Shown here: positions 7,373 to 15,244 of the stretch, one piece after another
Position numbering within the stretch: the first letter of the stretch is position 1
Layout: the number at the start of each line of letters is the position of its first letter
IMG/VR virus record: IMGVR_UViG_3300007512_002660
Span: 1 to 64,000 of that record
Origin: a virus
Direction: 5' to 3' (one strand)
DNA: 64,000 nt
The notes under the pieces: model-generated
The model's database searches: none
What the model was told of the DNA's origin: nothing
Seen by the model: the letters and a program-made list of their open reading frames with translations, nothing else
Program-made: the position numbers and the translations under genes

Positions 7373-8904
7373 AGATTACCCTCGCTAAGCTAGAAAACCT
7401 TATTAATGAAGAGCTAAGAGCTCTTAACGAGGCTCCTTCTATGCCATGGGAAGATGATTTTGGCTGGGATGATGTGGGAGGATGGGCAAAGACTGCTGCT
7501 ATCGGCGGACCGTCTTCGGCAATTGCGCTTGCGCATGCAAAGACTGTCGGGGCAGCATCTGGTGAGTTGACCAAGGTTGCATGGAATAAGCTTGGGCCGT
7601 CAAATGCGCAGATCATTGCTTACCTAGATACCTGGGCAATGGAGCACCCTACAGTGAAGAAGCTAGTGGCCTCGGAAGGCAGGGGCATAACACGATATCT
7701 TCTTAAAAATCTCCCAGAGCCTACAAAATCAATAACCCTGACACCGTACAAAGGGAAGAATGTTAGCATTAAAGTCATTCTGGACACAGACGGGGATGCA
7801 TCTGTTATTCTTCAAGCCTCCTTCGCTCGCCAAGGTGTGACCCTAAAGTATGACCTTGATGATCTTCTTCTCAATTATCTTTCAACTGATAGTGGATTTG
7901 ATACATGGACAGCCGGGTTTGCATCTTCAATTATTGAACAACTCGAGCCAATGATCCATAATCTGGTGGCCACAAAAGACACGCTTGACAAGGGGGTAAA
8001 ATTTATAACCACCGCGGGTGGCCTCCTCGGAGATGAAGAAGATGAGGGTGATGGTGAGGAAGAGACCCTTGATGTTCAGGCCGTGATAAAAGACGTAAGG
8101 AGAAGAATAAACGGTCAGATTACCAGAAACATAGTTCCCCGCAAGAGCGAAATAATCTCAGGAGTCGAAGAGATATTTGACGGTGTTAAATCTTTTGTTG
8201 AGGATCATCCGTCCTACATAGTAGGACATTACGTTGTCCAGTGGCTGTCAACCCTCGATGTACCCGGTGACTGGCAGTCGGAATGGGAAACCAGGGCAGC
8301 CAAAGAAATAGCAGAGATGATTGAATCTGAAATGGAGTCTGCTGACTTGTTTACAAAAATAGGAAAAGCTCTTCAACCTCTCGATCGTGCCATAGAGCAA
8401 CAATTTGGCATGAATGAAAATATACACAACCAAAAAATCGCTATGACAAAAACGGAGATTAGACAAATCATACGAGAAGAGCTGAAGATAGGCTTTGAAC
8501 GCCTGCCCGGAGGTTCCTATAAGATGTATGATCCTGATCCAGACGATTCTACTTTCACCATATCTGCCGAGCCTCTAAGAAATTCCGAGGTAAGGCTTAA
8601 GATAGAAGAGTATTTGGGATTTGATAGTGAGAAAGATATCGATCGATTTCTTCGAATTCACAATGAGCCTCTAAGCATGATATTCTGGCATGCACAGAAA
8701 CAAGGCGGTGAGCTATTATCAGCTTGGGATAATGCCAAGGATTATATTGATACCATGTCCGAGAAAGATATGCTAATGAAGAACAGACCTATCCGCCAAA
8801 AAAGAATTGCCAAGCAGATCATAAGTGAAGATGTTGATCGAGACAGTGAGTCACAAGGTGACATAGTCGGTGAGCCTCCGGGAATGCCGGATCCTACAGC
8901 ATAA
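7369..8904 (+). CDS. Large tagged protein with an internal second tag
   Basis: The 511 aa protein begins MKITLAKLENLINEELRALNEAPS, with a predicted cut after LNE (about residue 21). At residue 359 a second tag appears (MTKTEIRQIIREELKIG), so the protein looks like two cargo units fused in frame. Between them is an acidic linker (GDEEDEGDGEEE). I recognise no enzyme domain. It may be a scaffold-like or polyprotein cargo. Confidence 0.8.
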   Translation: MKITLAKLENLINEELRALNEAPSMPWEDDFGWDDVGGWAKTAAIGGPSSAIALAHAKTVGAASGELTKVAWNKLGPSNAQIIAYLDTWAMEHPTVKKLVASEGRGITRYLLKNLPEPTKSITLTPYKGKNVSIKVILDTDGDASVILQASFARQGVTLKYDLDDLLLNYLSTDSGFDTWTAGFASSIIEQLEPMIHNLVATKDTLDKGVKFITTAGGLLGDEEDEGDGEEETLDVQAVIKDVRRRINGQITRNIVPRKSEIISGVEEIFDGVKSFVEDHPSYIVGHYVVQWLSTLDVPGDWQSEWETRAAKEIAEMIESEMESADLFTKIGKALQPLDRAIEQQFGMNENIHNQKIAMTKTEIRQIIREELKIGFERLPGGSYKMYDPDPDDSTFTISAEPLRNSEVRLKIEEYLGFDSEKDIDRFLRIHNEPLSMIFWHAQKQGGELLSAWDNAKDYIDTMSEKDMLMKNRPIRQKRIAKQIISEDVDRDSESQGDIVGEPPGMPDPTA

Positions 8905-8908
8905 TATC

Positions 8909-8937
8909 ATGTAAACATTCACTTCTTGTTGTATAAT
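8909..8937 (+). promoter_or_regulatory. Early-type promoter
   Basis: ATGTAA (8909-8914), 17 nt, TATAAT (8932-8937). It precedes the M15 lipoprotein gene and lies just after the stop of the cargo gene. Confidence 0.85.
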
Positions 8938-8957
8938 AAGGGAGTGAGGTTAGTCTT

Positions 8958-9578
8958 ATGAAACGAACACTTCTTGTCTCTGCTGGTTTAATTCTCGGCT
9001 GCGGAGAATATGTCGCTGAGTTTGGTCATCATGTTATCAATAAATCGCACTGGTCAAAAAGTGTGTTTGATGCTGCAGTACATCTTCAGGACAAGACAGA
9101 TTTTAACAACTGGATCGCAGATGAGAATCTTGATCGTGACTACCAAGACTTTCTTATTTATCTTGAAGAGAACAGCGTGCTGGATGCAGTTGAACCTTGG
9201 CAACTTATGAGACAAGGGACAGACTGGGAAGATGTAGGTCACTCACCGTTTTCCATGCCACCGAGAGATAAGTGGCATGAAATATTGCCGACTTTAGAAT
9301 TGATTAGAGATGAGATTGTCCCTAAGGTCGGGGCAGTTGAAGTCGTGTCAGGATACAGAACTAGAGAGTACAACTCTGTTGCCGGGGGAAGTGTAAATAG
9401 TCAGCACTTATATTTCTCTGCTGTTGATTTAATTCCCAAGGAGAGAATAGGCAGGGATGATCTTGTAAGCAGCCTTAGAGGTATCTACGTTGAATCTGGT
9501 GATCACCGACACATGGGCTTGGGTATATACTCGAATGTTAGATTCCACGTTGACACGCATAGAAAGAGGACGTGGTAA
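8958..9578 (+). CDS. Lipoprotein M15-family (DUF882-like) peptidase
   Basis: The signal sequence MKRTLLVSAGLILGC has a lipobox (LILGC, Cys 15). The C-terminal domain has VVSGYRTREYN, SQHLYFSAVD (S-x-H...A-x-D zinc ligands) and FHVDTH (second His), the layout of M15_3/DUF882 D-Ala-type carboxypeptidases. It probably acts on periplasmic peptidoglycan while anchored by lipid. It has its own promoter and a GGGAG site. It could be an endolysin partner or an early envelope modifier. Confidence 0.85.
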   Translation: MKRTLLVSAGLILGCGEYVAEFGHHVINKSHWSKSVFDAAVHLQDKTDFNNWIADENLDRDYQDFLIYLEENSVLDAVEPWQLMRQGTDWEDVGHSPFSMPPRDKWHEILPTLELIRDEIVPKVGAVEVVSGYRTREYNSVAGGSVNSQHLYFSAVDLIPKERIGRDDLVSSLRGIYVESGDHRHMGLGIYSNVRFHVDTHRKRTW

Positions 9579-9931
9579 AATTGTGGAGTAATCTCTTAAT
9601 TGGTGTTACTTTCTTTATCGTGCTTCACGTTATGGTGTGGTTTAGTACAAACCTTCAGTTTGTCAACTCTGAAATATCCGATAAGAGTCTCTTAATTTCT
9701 CTTTTCCTTGCTATTCCAATTTCTCTTTGTGCATATTACGGTAGTCGATTTACTTATACAGGACTAGACAGCTCGGTCTGGGCTGTGAGATTTATTGGGT
9801 TCGGGACTTCATATCTTATTTTTCCCATTCTGACTTGGGTTATTTTGAAAGAATCAATGTTCACACCAAAGACCCTTGTTTGTATTTTGCTTTCAGCAGT
9901 TATAGTTTGTATTCAGGTTTTCTGGAAGTGA
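9572..9931 (+). CDS. Integral membrane protein, four predicted helices
   Basis: The 119 aa protein is almost wholly hydrophobic, with segments at about residues 6-28, 40-57, 68-88 and 98-117. The size and topology recall small EamA/SMR-like transporters or phage inner-membrane proteins, but no signature residues confirm this. GTG 9572 overlaps the end of the peptidase gene by 7 nt. Confidence 0.7.
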   Translation: MVKLWSNLLIGVTFFIVLHVMVWFSTNLQFVNSEISDKSLLISLFLAIPISLCAYYGSRFTYTGLDSSVWAVRFIGFGTSYLIFPILTWVILKESMFTPKTLVCILLSAVIVCIQVFWK

Positions 9932-10131
9932 AAATTAAGGAATTTACTGTAGGAGACTTGGTTTCAATTCGGCCAGGACCCGGTGAGATGTCTTGCGGAA
10001 TAGTAGTTCGAAACGGCAGGTGTAGCATGTATGACCCGTCAACACCAGGCAGATCCTTCTATGTCTACTCCGTTTTGGTTGAAGGAGATGTTCAGTATGT
10101 TCCAGAAGATTACATGACCTTGCAAGAATGA
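9928..10131 (+). CDS. Small SH3-like protein, VGDLV family
   Basis: GTG 9928 overlaps the previous stop and gives VKIKEFTVGDLVSIRPG, followed by CGIVVRNGR and VYSVLVEGD. It is 67 aa, and its last 4 nt overlap the next start. Confidence 0.75.
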   Translation: MKIKEFTVGDLVSIRPGPGEMSCGIVVRNGRCSMYDPSTPGRSFYVYSVLVEGDVQYVPEDYMTLQE

Positions 10132-10502
10132 AAAAGACAAGATACAAACCAGGAGACATTGTTCTTGTCAAGTCTCCGGCTGGAGACTGCATCCCTAGAA
10201 TTCACGTCAAACTTTTAAAAAGAGTTGTAGTGAAACCCCGGCCAGGGAAAAAAATCGGGATAAGAACTTCAATCGACTGGCCCGGATACGCTGGCTGGGA
10301 GGCAACCCCCGTGTTTCAGGAAGAGATTGATGTACTTAGAAAAGTGTGGTCAATTCCTTTTACAACTCCCGGTAAAGACGAGACCTGGGTATACGAAGAA
10401 AATATTATTAAAAAGCCTAGAAACCCCAAGCCTAATATTAAAAAGAAGTCAAAAAGGAGGGGGTCAGCTGTATTAAGAAAAAAATCTACAAAGAGATCAT
10501 AA
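10128..10502 (+). CDS. SH3-like protein with a basic tail
   Basis: MKKTRYKPGDIVLVKSPAGD resembles the VGDLV start with a short extension. The C-terminal third is strongly basic (IKKKSKRRGS..RKKSTKRS), which suggests nucleic-acid or ribosome contact. The start is in an ATGA overlap with the upstream gene. Confidence 0.7.
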   Translation: MKKTRYKPGDIVLVKSPAGDCIPRIHVKLLKRVVVKPRPGKKIGIRTSIDWPGYAGWEATPVFQEEIDVLRKVWSIPFTTPGKDETWVYEENIIKKPRNPKPNIKKKSKRRGSAVLRKKSTKRS

Positions 10503-10530
10503 TTATCTGGTAATCTCTGATCAGGTATCA

Positions 10531-10764
10531 ATGATAAAAAAACCTCTAAGATATGAACCCGGTGACTTATGCCTCCTGCTAAGTGCAGTTACAGGAGAAG
10601 TATTGTCAGGATCGAGTTCTGTGTTAATACTTGAAGAGAAAATTGGTTACGCTAACGCTCCGGGATATTCTCATAAGCCTGGGTATGTGTATACTATTCT
10701 ATGGGATTCGAAAATAGAAGAAAGAATATCACCCGAATGGCTTACCCTTTTTGTTAAATTGTAA
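10531..10764 (+). CDS. Small SH3-like protein, VGDLV family relative
   Basis: MIKKPLRYEPGDLCLLLSA and the later VYTILWDSKIEERISPEWLTLF fit the family pattern (P-G-D-L at the first strand, W-x-S at the last). It is 77 aa. The upstream spacing has no obvious strong ribosome-binding site. Confidence 0.65.
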   Translation: MIKKPLRYEPGDLCLLLSAVTGEVLSGSSSVLILEEKIGYANAPGYSHKPGYVYTILWDSKIEERISPEWLTLFVKL

Positions 10765-10787
10765 ATTTTCATTTGTTTTGTTATAAT
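10759..10787 (+). promoter_or_regulatory. Early-type promoter, likely giving a leaderless mRNA
   Basis: TTGTAA (10759-10764, using the stop codon of the upstream gene), 17 nt, TATAAT (10782-10787). The next ATG is only 6 nt further on, which would place the transcription start at the start codon. Confidence 0.75.
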
Positions 10788-10793
10788 TCAAAT

Positions 10794-11030
10794 ATGGAAA
10801 TGCATAAAGAAAAATACGAAGAGTTGTTGCTTCGTTTTGCAAAAGAACTGCACGAAGTGGGTGTAACTGAAAATGTTAAGAAGCTCATCGAAAGCAAGTA
10901 TACAAGAACTCCCAACATTGCTTCTGCGGGTGCCGATGAGAATACACGTAAATTTACGTATCGTCACAATGGATACGAAATTGAAGCAGTCCAAAACGTC
11001 AAGCTTACTATAAAAAAGGTATCACAGTGA
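10794..11030 (+). CDS. Small hypothetical protein
   Basis: The 78 aa protein has a helical N-terminal half (EKYEELLLRFAKELHEVG) and a C-terminal strand region (FTYRHNGYEIEAVQNVKLTIKKV). There is no Shine-Dalgarno site before ATG 10794; the -10 box ends 6 nt upstream, so translation may be leaderless or start at ATG 10800. It overlaps the GIY-YIG gene by 4 nt. Confidence 0.7.
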   Translation: MEMHKEKYEELLLRFAKELHEVGVTENVKKLIESKYTRTPNIASAGADENTRKFTYRHNGYEIEAVQNVKLTIKKVSQ

Positions 11031-11605
11031 AACAGGTTTGGTTATATGAAGACTGGAGAGATATAACCATAAGGGATATGAGGGAAGCTTTTGTAGAGAG
11101 ATCTCGTAAATCTCCCAGGCTTGGTGATCTAAAAGTATTTGACCTTTGCTGCCTTGCCTGTGAGCAATCTTCTCCCGTGGGCCTCTACGCATTTACTAGA
11201 GATACTGATGTCCTGTACGTCGGGAAAACTCACGGGAGATCTTTGCAAGAAAGAATGATATCACATATTGACAACAGGAAGCCTGCTGAAGGCTCTCCCC
11301 ATCTTGCCCAGCTTGTTTCAACCCTTGTTAAATCGAACGGGTGCAGCAATGAAAGTGAAGCTGTGTTTCATATTCTCAATATGAAGGTTACGTGGCTTCC
11401 GGTACCTTCGGGTAAAGAATCACTAGAGATTTTAAAGAAATCAATAGCCCTGATCGAAAGAAGACTTTTATGGAAACAATGCTTAGATCCCATTTATAAT
11501 TCGCCTAGGGTGAAGAGGAATAATTCATTTACTATCAAGGGAAAGCGATATCATCTTTCAGAATCTGATTTAGTAGGAGAGTTAGTTAAAAATGAGATTG
11601 TTTAG
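11027..11605 (+). CDS. GIY-YIG domain protein
   Basis: PVGLYAFTRDTDVLYVGKTHG (about residues 50-70) is a GIY-YIG motif (GLY...YVG), followed by an Arg-containing helix (RSLQERMISHI) and later a Glu helix (ALIERRLLWKQ) that would supply the metal ligand. The 192 aa length allows one nuclease domain plus short arms. GIY-YIG nucleases occur in homing endonucleases and restriction or repair enzymes; the N-terminal segment is not a recognised DNA-binding module. It sits in an operon with the small gene upstream. Confidence 0.75.
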   Translation: MKQVWLYEDWRDITIRDMREAFVERSRKSPRLGDLKVFDLCCLACEQSSPVGLYAFTRDTDVLYVGKTHGRSLQERMISHIDNRKPAEGSPHLAQLVSTLVKSNGCSNESEAVFHILNMKVTWLPVPSGKESLEILKKSIALIERRLLWKQCLDPIYNSPRVKRNNSFTIKGKRYHLSESDLVGELVKNEIV

Positions 11606-11894
11606 GTGGATTAAAAATAGGCTTAGGCATAAGCTACAACACTTGAAATGGTCAACTATTAAATCGACAATGAGAGAGCACGGTCTCTCTCTTGTGGTAA
11701 TTATAATTGCTTGGGAAATCATTGAAGATATTTTATTCCCTCTGCTTTTTATATTTCTTGGAAATCATATTCATCCCATCTTTTATGCTGGTGTGCCCGG
11801 TGCATGGTTGCTATGTGTACATTGGCTTGCTGTTCCTTTGATTTGGAAATGGTGGATTAAAATTCGTGGTGAGAAAAATGTTGAACCTGAGTAG
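11592..11894 (+). CDS. Small membrane protein
   Basis: The 100 aa protein has an N-terminal basic amphipathic region, then two hydrophobic helices (about residues 33-57 and 65-88) and an acidic end. It overlaps the GIY-YIG gene by 14 nt. I do not recognise the family. Confidence 0.65.
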   Translation: MRLFRWIKNRLRHKLQHLKWSTIKSTMREHGLSLVVIIIAWEIIEDILFPLLFIFLGNHIHPIFYAGVPGAWLLCVHWLAVPLIWKWWIKIRGEKNVEPE

Positions 11895-11965
11895 TGCTGG
11901 CTTAGCAGTGATTTCTATTTTGCTGTATGCAGGTATTTTATTTTTACGAGAGAGGATTGAAAAAA

Positions 11966-12397
11966 ATGAAGACAGTTGACAAGAAGAAAAGAAATTGGGC
12001 AAAAAATAGAGAGATTCTTAAGTCTATTCCGAACCCAAGCAAAGAAGCATATGAAATTAAGATGAAAATTCCCGAACTCACGTTTGAAGGAGTCAGGGGA
12101 CAGCCTGACTTTGCAAAGCTTTATATTACCTTTTATCCCGGAGATAAGGTTATTGAATTGAAATCTCTTAAGGAATATTTCTTTGCATTTCGTAGCCAGC
12201 TATATTCGTATGAAAGAGTTATAAATGTGATTTATGACGATATGGTAGCTGCGTATGAGCCCTCTAGGTTGCGCTTGGTCATGACATGCAATCCAAGAGG
12301 GGGAATATCATCTAAGCTGACAGTGGATTCAGATTGGGTTGCAAGAGGCGGAGAAGATACATTCAGAGATTGGGTCGGCCAGTCAGATGAATGGTAA
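11966..12397 (+). CDS. QueF-like T-fold protein lacking the catalytic cysteine
   Basis: The protein aligns along its length with QueF (preQ0 reductase): ILKSIPNPSKEAYEI, PELTFEGVRGQPDFA (residues 36-50), VIELKSLKEYFFAFRS, YERVINVI and a closing CNPRGGIS. In QueF the first block reads PE[FL]T-x-x-CP-x-TGQPDF, with a Cys that forms the thioimide intermediate. Here that stretch is FEGVRG, one residue shorter and with no Cys, while the conserved Asp and the later Glu remain. Reduction of preQ0 therefore looks impossible; binding or a new role in 7-deazaguanine metabolism is an inference. ATG 11966 was chosen for its GAGAGGA site. Confidence 0.8.
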   Translation: MKTVDKKKRNWAKNREILKSIPNPSKEAYEIKMKIPELTFEGVRGQPDFAKLYITFYPGDKVIELKSLKEYFFAFRSQLYSYERVINVIYDDMVAAYEPSRLRLVMTCNPRGGISSKLTVDSDWVARGGEDTFRDWVGQSDEW

Positions 12398-12593
12398 GAG
12401 TGTTCATGAATGGAATGTGATAGTTGTCAATGAATACGGGTTTCCAAGAAAACCAGCTGAAGAGTTTCAGGTATTTTCAAAATCCCTGATGGGTGCCTCG
12501 ATACATGCGAAGAATAAAATCAAAAAAGATTTCCCAGGGTGGAAAGTTAAATCAATATGGTGGATGGATCCCAATAGAATTAGGAGAGAATAA
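12387..12593 (+). CDS. Small hypothetical protein
   Basis: ATG 12387 lies inside the end of the QueF-like gene (11 nt overlap) and gives MNGKSVHEWNVIVVNEYGFP, then HAKNKIKKDFPGWKVKSIWW. The 68 aa alpha/beta pattern resembles small phage proteins that accompany nucleotide genes; no function is recognised. Confidence 0.65.
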   Translation: MNGKSVHEWNVIVVNEYGFPRKPAEEFQVFSKSLMGASIHAKNKIKKDFPGWKVKSIWWMDPNRIRRE

Positions 12594-12594
12594 T

Positions 12595-12690
12595 GTGAAA
12601 TTAATACTAATTAAGAGTTTATCTTTTGTAATTCTTCTTGTTTCTTGTACGTGGTTATCTCTGTTTCTCGGAAACATGATCACTTTCTGA
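12595..12690 (+). CDS. Tiny membrane or lipoprotein-like peptide
   Basis: GTG 12595, just after the upstream stop and a TAGGAGAG site, gives a 31 aa peptide, nearly all hydrophobic, with an LVSC lipobox-like motif at about residues 15-18. Such short peptides can act as lysis or inhibitory membrane peptides. Its 3' end overlaps the convergent gene on the other strand. Confidence 0.4.
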   Translation: MKLILIKSLSFVILLVSCTWLSLFLGNMITF

Positions 12691-12942
12691 CAGGGTTTGA
12701 ATAACCGCCAGATCACAGGCAAACTCCTCCGACAGCCCGGTCTCCGGACTGTTCCACTTTTCCTCAGACCATCTCACGTAGATTACTTCAAGAAGTGATT
12801 GCGTCTCCGGGTCATCTCCGATTGTTTTTGAAGCTATCTCAACTATGACTCCAATTGGTCTTTTATCATGAGGAATGACTCTTCTTGATGGAACCCTAGC
12901 TGGTGGGTTTGTTTCGAATCTCACTAGATCACCCGCTTTCAC
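12655..12942 (-). CDS. SH3-like protein, VGDLV family, on the minus strand
   Basis: GTG 12942 (VKAGDLVRFETN) was chosen over ATG 12975 because an AAGGGGG site lies just upstream and the start then aligns with the family. The second strand pair GVIVEIASK and LEVIYVRWSEEKW is typical. It is the only clear family member on the minus strand, convergent with the tiny gene before it. Confidence 0.75.
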   Translation of the reverse strand: MKAGDLVRFETNPPARVPSRRVIPHDKRPIGVIVEIASKTIGDDPETQSLLEVIYVRWSEEKWNSPETGLSEEFACDLAVIQTLSESDHVSEKQR

Positions 12943-13011
12943 TTGCCCCCTTTCTGATAAAGTTAGTAGACTCAAATACTTATTTAAGTCTCATCGCTTG
13001 AGGGGAGTAAA

Positions 13012-13641
13012 GTGAAAAAGTTTTTAATCTTTCTTTTTTGTATCTTGTTTTTTTCTGGAGAGGTGAGGTCTGAAACGCCTATACACATTCCCCTAATTAA
13101 TCCAGAAGATACTGAGGCACTACCTGCTAGAGTTCAGGATGCTGCACTTTTTAATAGGAGGCCTTTTATAACATCTTACTGGACCATTCCACCCTCTATT
13201 AGAATATGTCAATCATCTGGTGTGACAGAGGAGAGGCTGGAAAGTGCAGCTAATTTTTGGAGGAGGCTTGGGTATACTATCGGAAATGTCTTTGTGGACG
13301 AGGGCTCTAGTGCTTGCATGTCCGGAGGGTTGACCGGAGAGATTACAATTCTTCTGGTCAATGCTGATGTTCCAATGGGAGATAACATAGCTCTTACAAA
13401 AACGTATTATTACACAAGCTCTAGACAAATTATTAGATCACAAATCTATATAAATTCTTATGCTGCTGACAAAGAAAGAGTGTTAGAGCATGAGATAGGT
13501 CATGCCCTGGGGTGGATGCATTACAATAGGAGTTATCATATCATGCATAGGGAGTATAGAAGGGGTGGTCATAATATAACTGGCTTGAGATATAGTGAAT
13601 ATCTTTCTCAATCCGAAAGAATAAATCAGCAAGATGATTAA
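13012..13641 (+). CDS. Secreted zinc metalloprotease (metzincin-like)
   Basis: The GTG start is followed by a signal peptide (residues about 1-21). HEIGHALGWMH at residues 160-170 is the extended zinc motif HExxHxxGxxH of metzincins such as matrixins, with a Met in HIMH about 8 residues later as a possible Met-turn. The total of 209 aa is a minimal single-domain size. It probably degrades periplasmic or extracellular protein, in lysis or host surface alteration. It is divergent from the minus-strand gene upstream. Confidence 0.85.
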   Translation: MKKFLIFLFCILFFSGEVRSETPIHIPLINPEDTEALPARVQDAALFNRRPFITSYWTIPPSIRICQSSGVTEERLESAANFWRRLGYTIGNVFVDEGSSACMSGGLTGEITILLVNADVPMGDNIALTKTYYYTSSRQIIRSQIYINSYAADKERVLEHEIGHALGWMHYNRSYHIMHREYRRGGHNITGLRYSEYLSQSERINQQDD

Positions 13642-13658
13642 AATCGCTGTCAAGAGTA

Positions 13659-13667
13659 ATATTTAAT
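13659..13667 (+). promoter_or_regulatory. Candidate late promoter element
   Basis: ATATTTAAT, followed by AATTGATCAGG. It is nearly identical to the element at 21615, which is also followed by a TGATCAG sequence. Confidence 0.45.
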
Positions 13668-13699
13668 AATTGATCAGGTATACCTGATGAGCGCATACA

Positions 13700-13894
13700 A
13701 TGAAAATTAATTGTCGACATCTTAGAGACTATAACATATCGTGGATTGATCACCACAAGAGGGCTGTAAAGTGGGCATGGACTATGCAAAAAGCTACGAT
13801 ATGCCTGACTATTCACTCAATTCTCCCCTGGGCTTTTGAATCTTACGCATCCGCTAGAGTTCACGAGATATCGAAAGAAATGAGAGTACAGTGA
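13700..13894 (+). CDS. Small hypothetical protein
   Basis: ATG 13700 gives MKINCRHLRDYNISWIDHHKR, a possible degenerate tag, then a Trp- and Ala-rich segment, 64 aa in all. Its 3' end overlaps the GTG of the next gene by 4 nt, which favours a real gene. There is no clear ribosome-binding site. Confidence 0.5.
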   Translation: MKINCRHLRDYNISWIDHHKRAVKWAWTMQKATICLTIHSILPWAFESYASARVHEISKEMRVQ

Positions 13895-14481
13895 GAGTTA
13901 CATACAGACAGCTAAGACAAATTATTAGAGAGGCTCTAGAGAAGCCTCTCCCCACGGGTGCGTGGGAGTTTACAGAAGAAGAAAGAGAAGATCTCCGGTC
14001 CATCGGTGATTGGGTTCTTCCTGCAGAGTATGAAAATATCCAAATTGATATGAAGGATAGTGAGATTCCCAAGGTTAAGAAAAAAATAATATCAGCCCTA
14101 GAGCTTCTTTCTAAAAAAGCCAGGCCGGAATTTGAGATAGTTCGAAATAATCTAAAAAAGATAACGTCTGGTGAAAAAAGTGGGATCGACATAAGAAACA
14201 AAAAATTCTCTGTATCTGATGTTTCTATTTTAGATCAGACGACCGAGTGGCTTGCAAGCATAATTTATCATGATGCATATCATGTTGAGCAAGGTGAGAA
14301 GGGCTGGCATAAAAAAGATAGAGAGACACCTGCAAATCTTAAGCAGCTAGATCTCCTAAGAAAGCTCGGAGCTGACAATGAAATTGCCCATCTCGCGGCT
14401 GTTATAAAAGCAGGCGACCACTCAGACCTTGATGGAGATGGAGACTTTGATATGGACGATTATAATTTAAGGACTTATTAA
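13891..14481 (+). CDS. Tagged protein with HDxxH motif and calcium-loop end
   Basis: GTG start; tag MRVTYRQLRQIIREALEKP. A central helix carries ASIIYHDAYHVEQGEKGWHKK, where HDAYH with nearby His and Glu recalls a zinc-protease-type site with Asp in place of Glu; activity is uncertain. The C-terminus DLDGDGDFDMDDYN matches an EF-hand or dockerin-type calcium loop. It is probably a capsid cargo or virion protein. Confidence 0.75.
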   Translation: MRVTYRQLRQIIREALEKPLPTGAWEFTEEEREDLRSIGDWVLPAEYENIQIDMKDSEIPKVKKKIISALELLSKKARPEFEIVRNNLKKITSGEKSGIDIRNKKFSVSDVSILDQTTEWLASIIYHDAYHVEQGEKGWHKKDRETPANLKQLDLLRKLGADNEIAHLAAVIKAGDHSDLDGDGDFDMDDYNLRTY

Positions 14482-14482
14482 A

Positions 14483-15241
14483 ATGAAAATCACACGTAGA
14501 CAATTAAGACAGATCATCAAGGAAGAGCTAAGCAGGCTAGATGAGAGTATGAGCGTGGACACCATGGAGGCTCTTGAAAATGCTGTAAAGAGCGGCAACA
14601 GGGAAGAACTTAATCGTGTCTTAAAGATTGCGTATGAGGAAGGAATGCGCTCTTACTCTCCGGACCAAAGAGTCATAGGAATCCCTGGCAAGACAGGGGA
14701 TCGACCTGTGGATCCTGATCCACACGCTGAGGTTGTCAACACACTTGTATCTCTTGTGAAAAGCATGCAAGATGACACAGACAGTGATCGTGTCGAGAAG
14801 CTAGACCCTGATCTTCTGAAAGGCGCGTATGTATCTTCAAAAGAAGATCGGGAGGCTATGAAAGATTACATTGCTAAGTTAAAGGCGAAGAAAAAGTCTA
14901 TGGACACCGACGGTGACGGTGCTCTCGACGCAGATGAACTGAGAGCTATCGCTGACGATCTAGAAGGAGAAGGCCAGGATCCTCCTAAAAGCTTTAGTGT
15001 TCCATACAGAAGCTCCGGCTATCAAGGTAGGCGTATCATCTCACGTGACAGGGCGTGGCTTGAGTTTGTACCCAAGGGAAACCCGTCCCGGACTCCGGAA
15101 GACATGTTTAGAGAAGTTACCCTACTCAAGAACTGGGATCCAGAGATTCAAAAGGCTCTAGACGCCTCCGATCATGACCTCTCGAGAGGCGATATAGATC
15201 AGTACGACGTTTACAGCGTGTACGCAACGACAACAGGATAA
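14483..15241 (+). CDS. Tagged protein with EF-hand loop
   Basis: Canonical tag MKITRRQLRQIIKEELSRLDES, with a predicted cut after LDE. Residues about 140-153 form an EF-hand loop (DTDGDGALDADE), followed by LRAIADDLEG, a phrase shared with the genes at 17655 and 18785. The rest is acidic and not recognised. It starts 1 nt after the previous stop. Confidence 0.8.
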   Translation: MKITRRQLRQIIKEELSRLDESMSVDTMEALENAVKSGNREELNRVLKIAYEEGMRSYSPDQRVIGIPGKTGDRPVDPDPHAEVVNTLVSLVKSMQDDTDSDRVEKLDPDLLKGAYVSSKEDREAMKDYIAKLKAKKKSMDTDGDGALDADELRAIADDLEGEGQDPPKSFSVPYRSSGYQGRRIISRDRAWLEFVPKGNPSRTPEDMFREVTLLKNWDPEIQKALDASDHDLSRGDIDQYDVYSVYATTTG

Positions 15242-15244
15242 ACA

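Noticed and set aside
11027-11605. Homing endonuclease in an intron
   Set aside because: The GIY-YIG gene is coupled to its neighbours by overlaps, with no intron or interrupted gene visible.
13891-14481. Confident zinc protease call from HDAYH
   Set aside because: The catalytic Glu position is Asp and no third ligand pattern is clear, so only a tentative note is kept.
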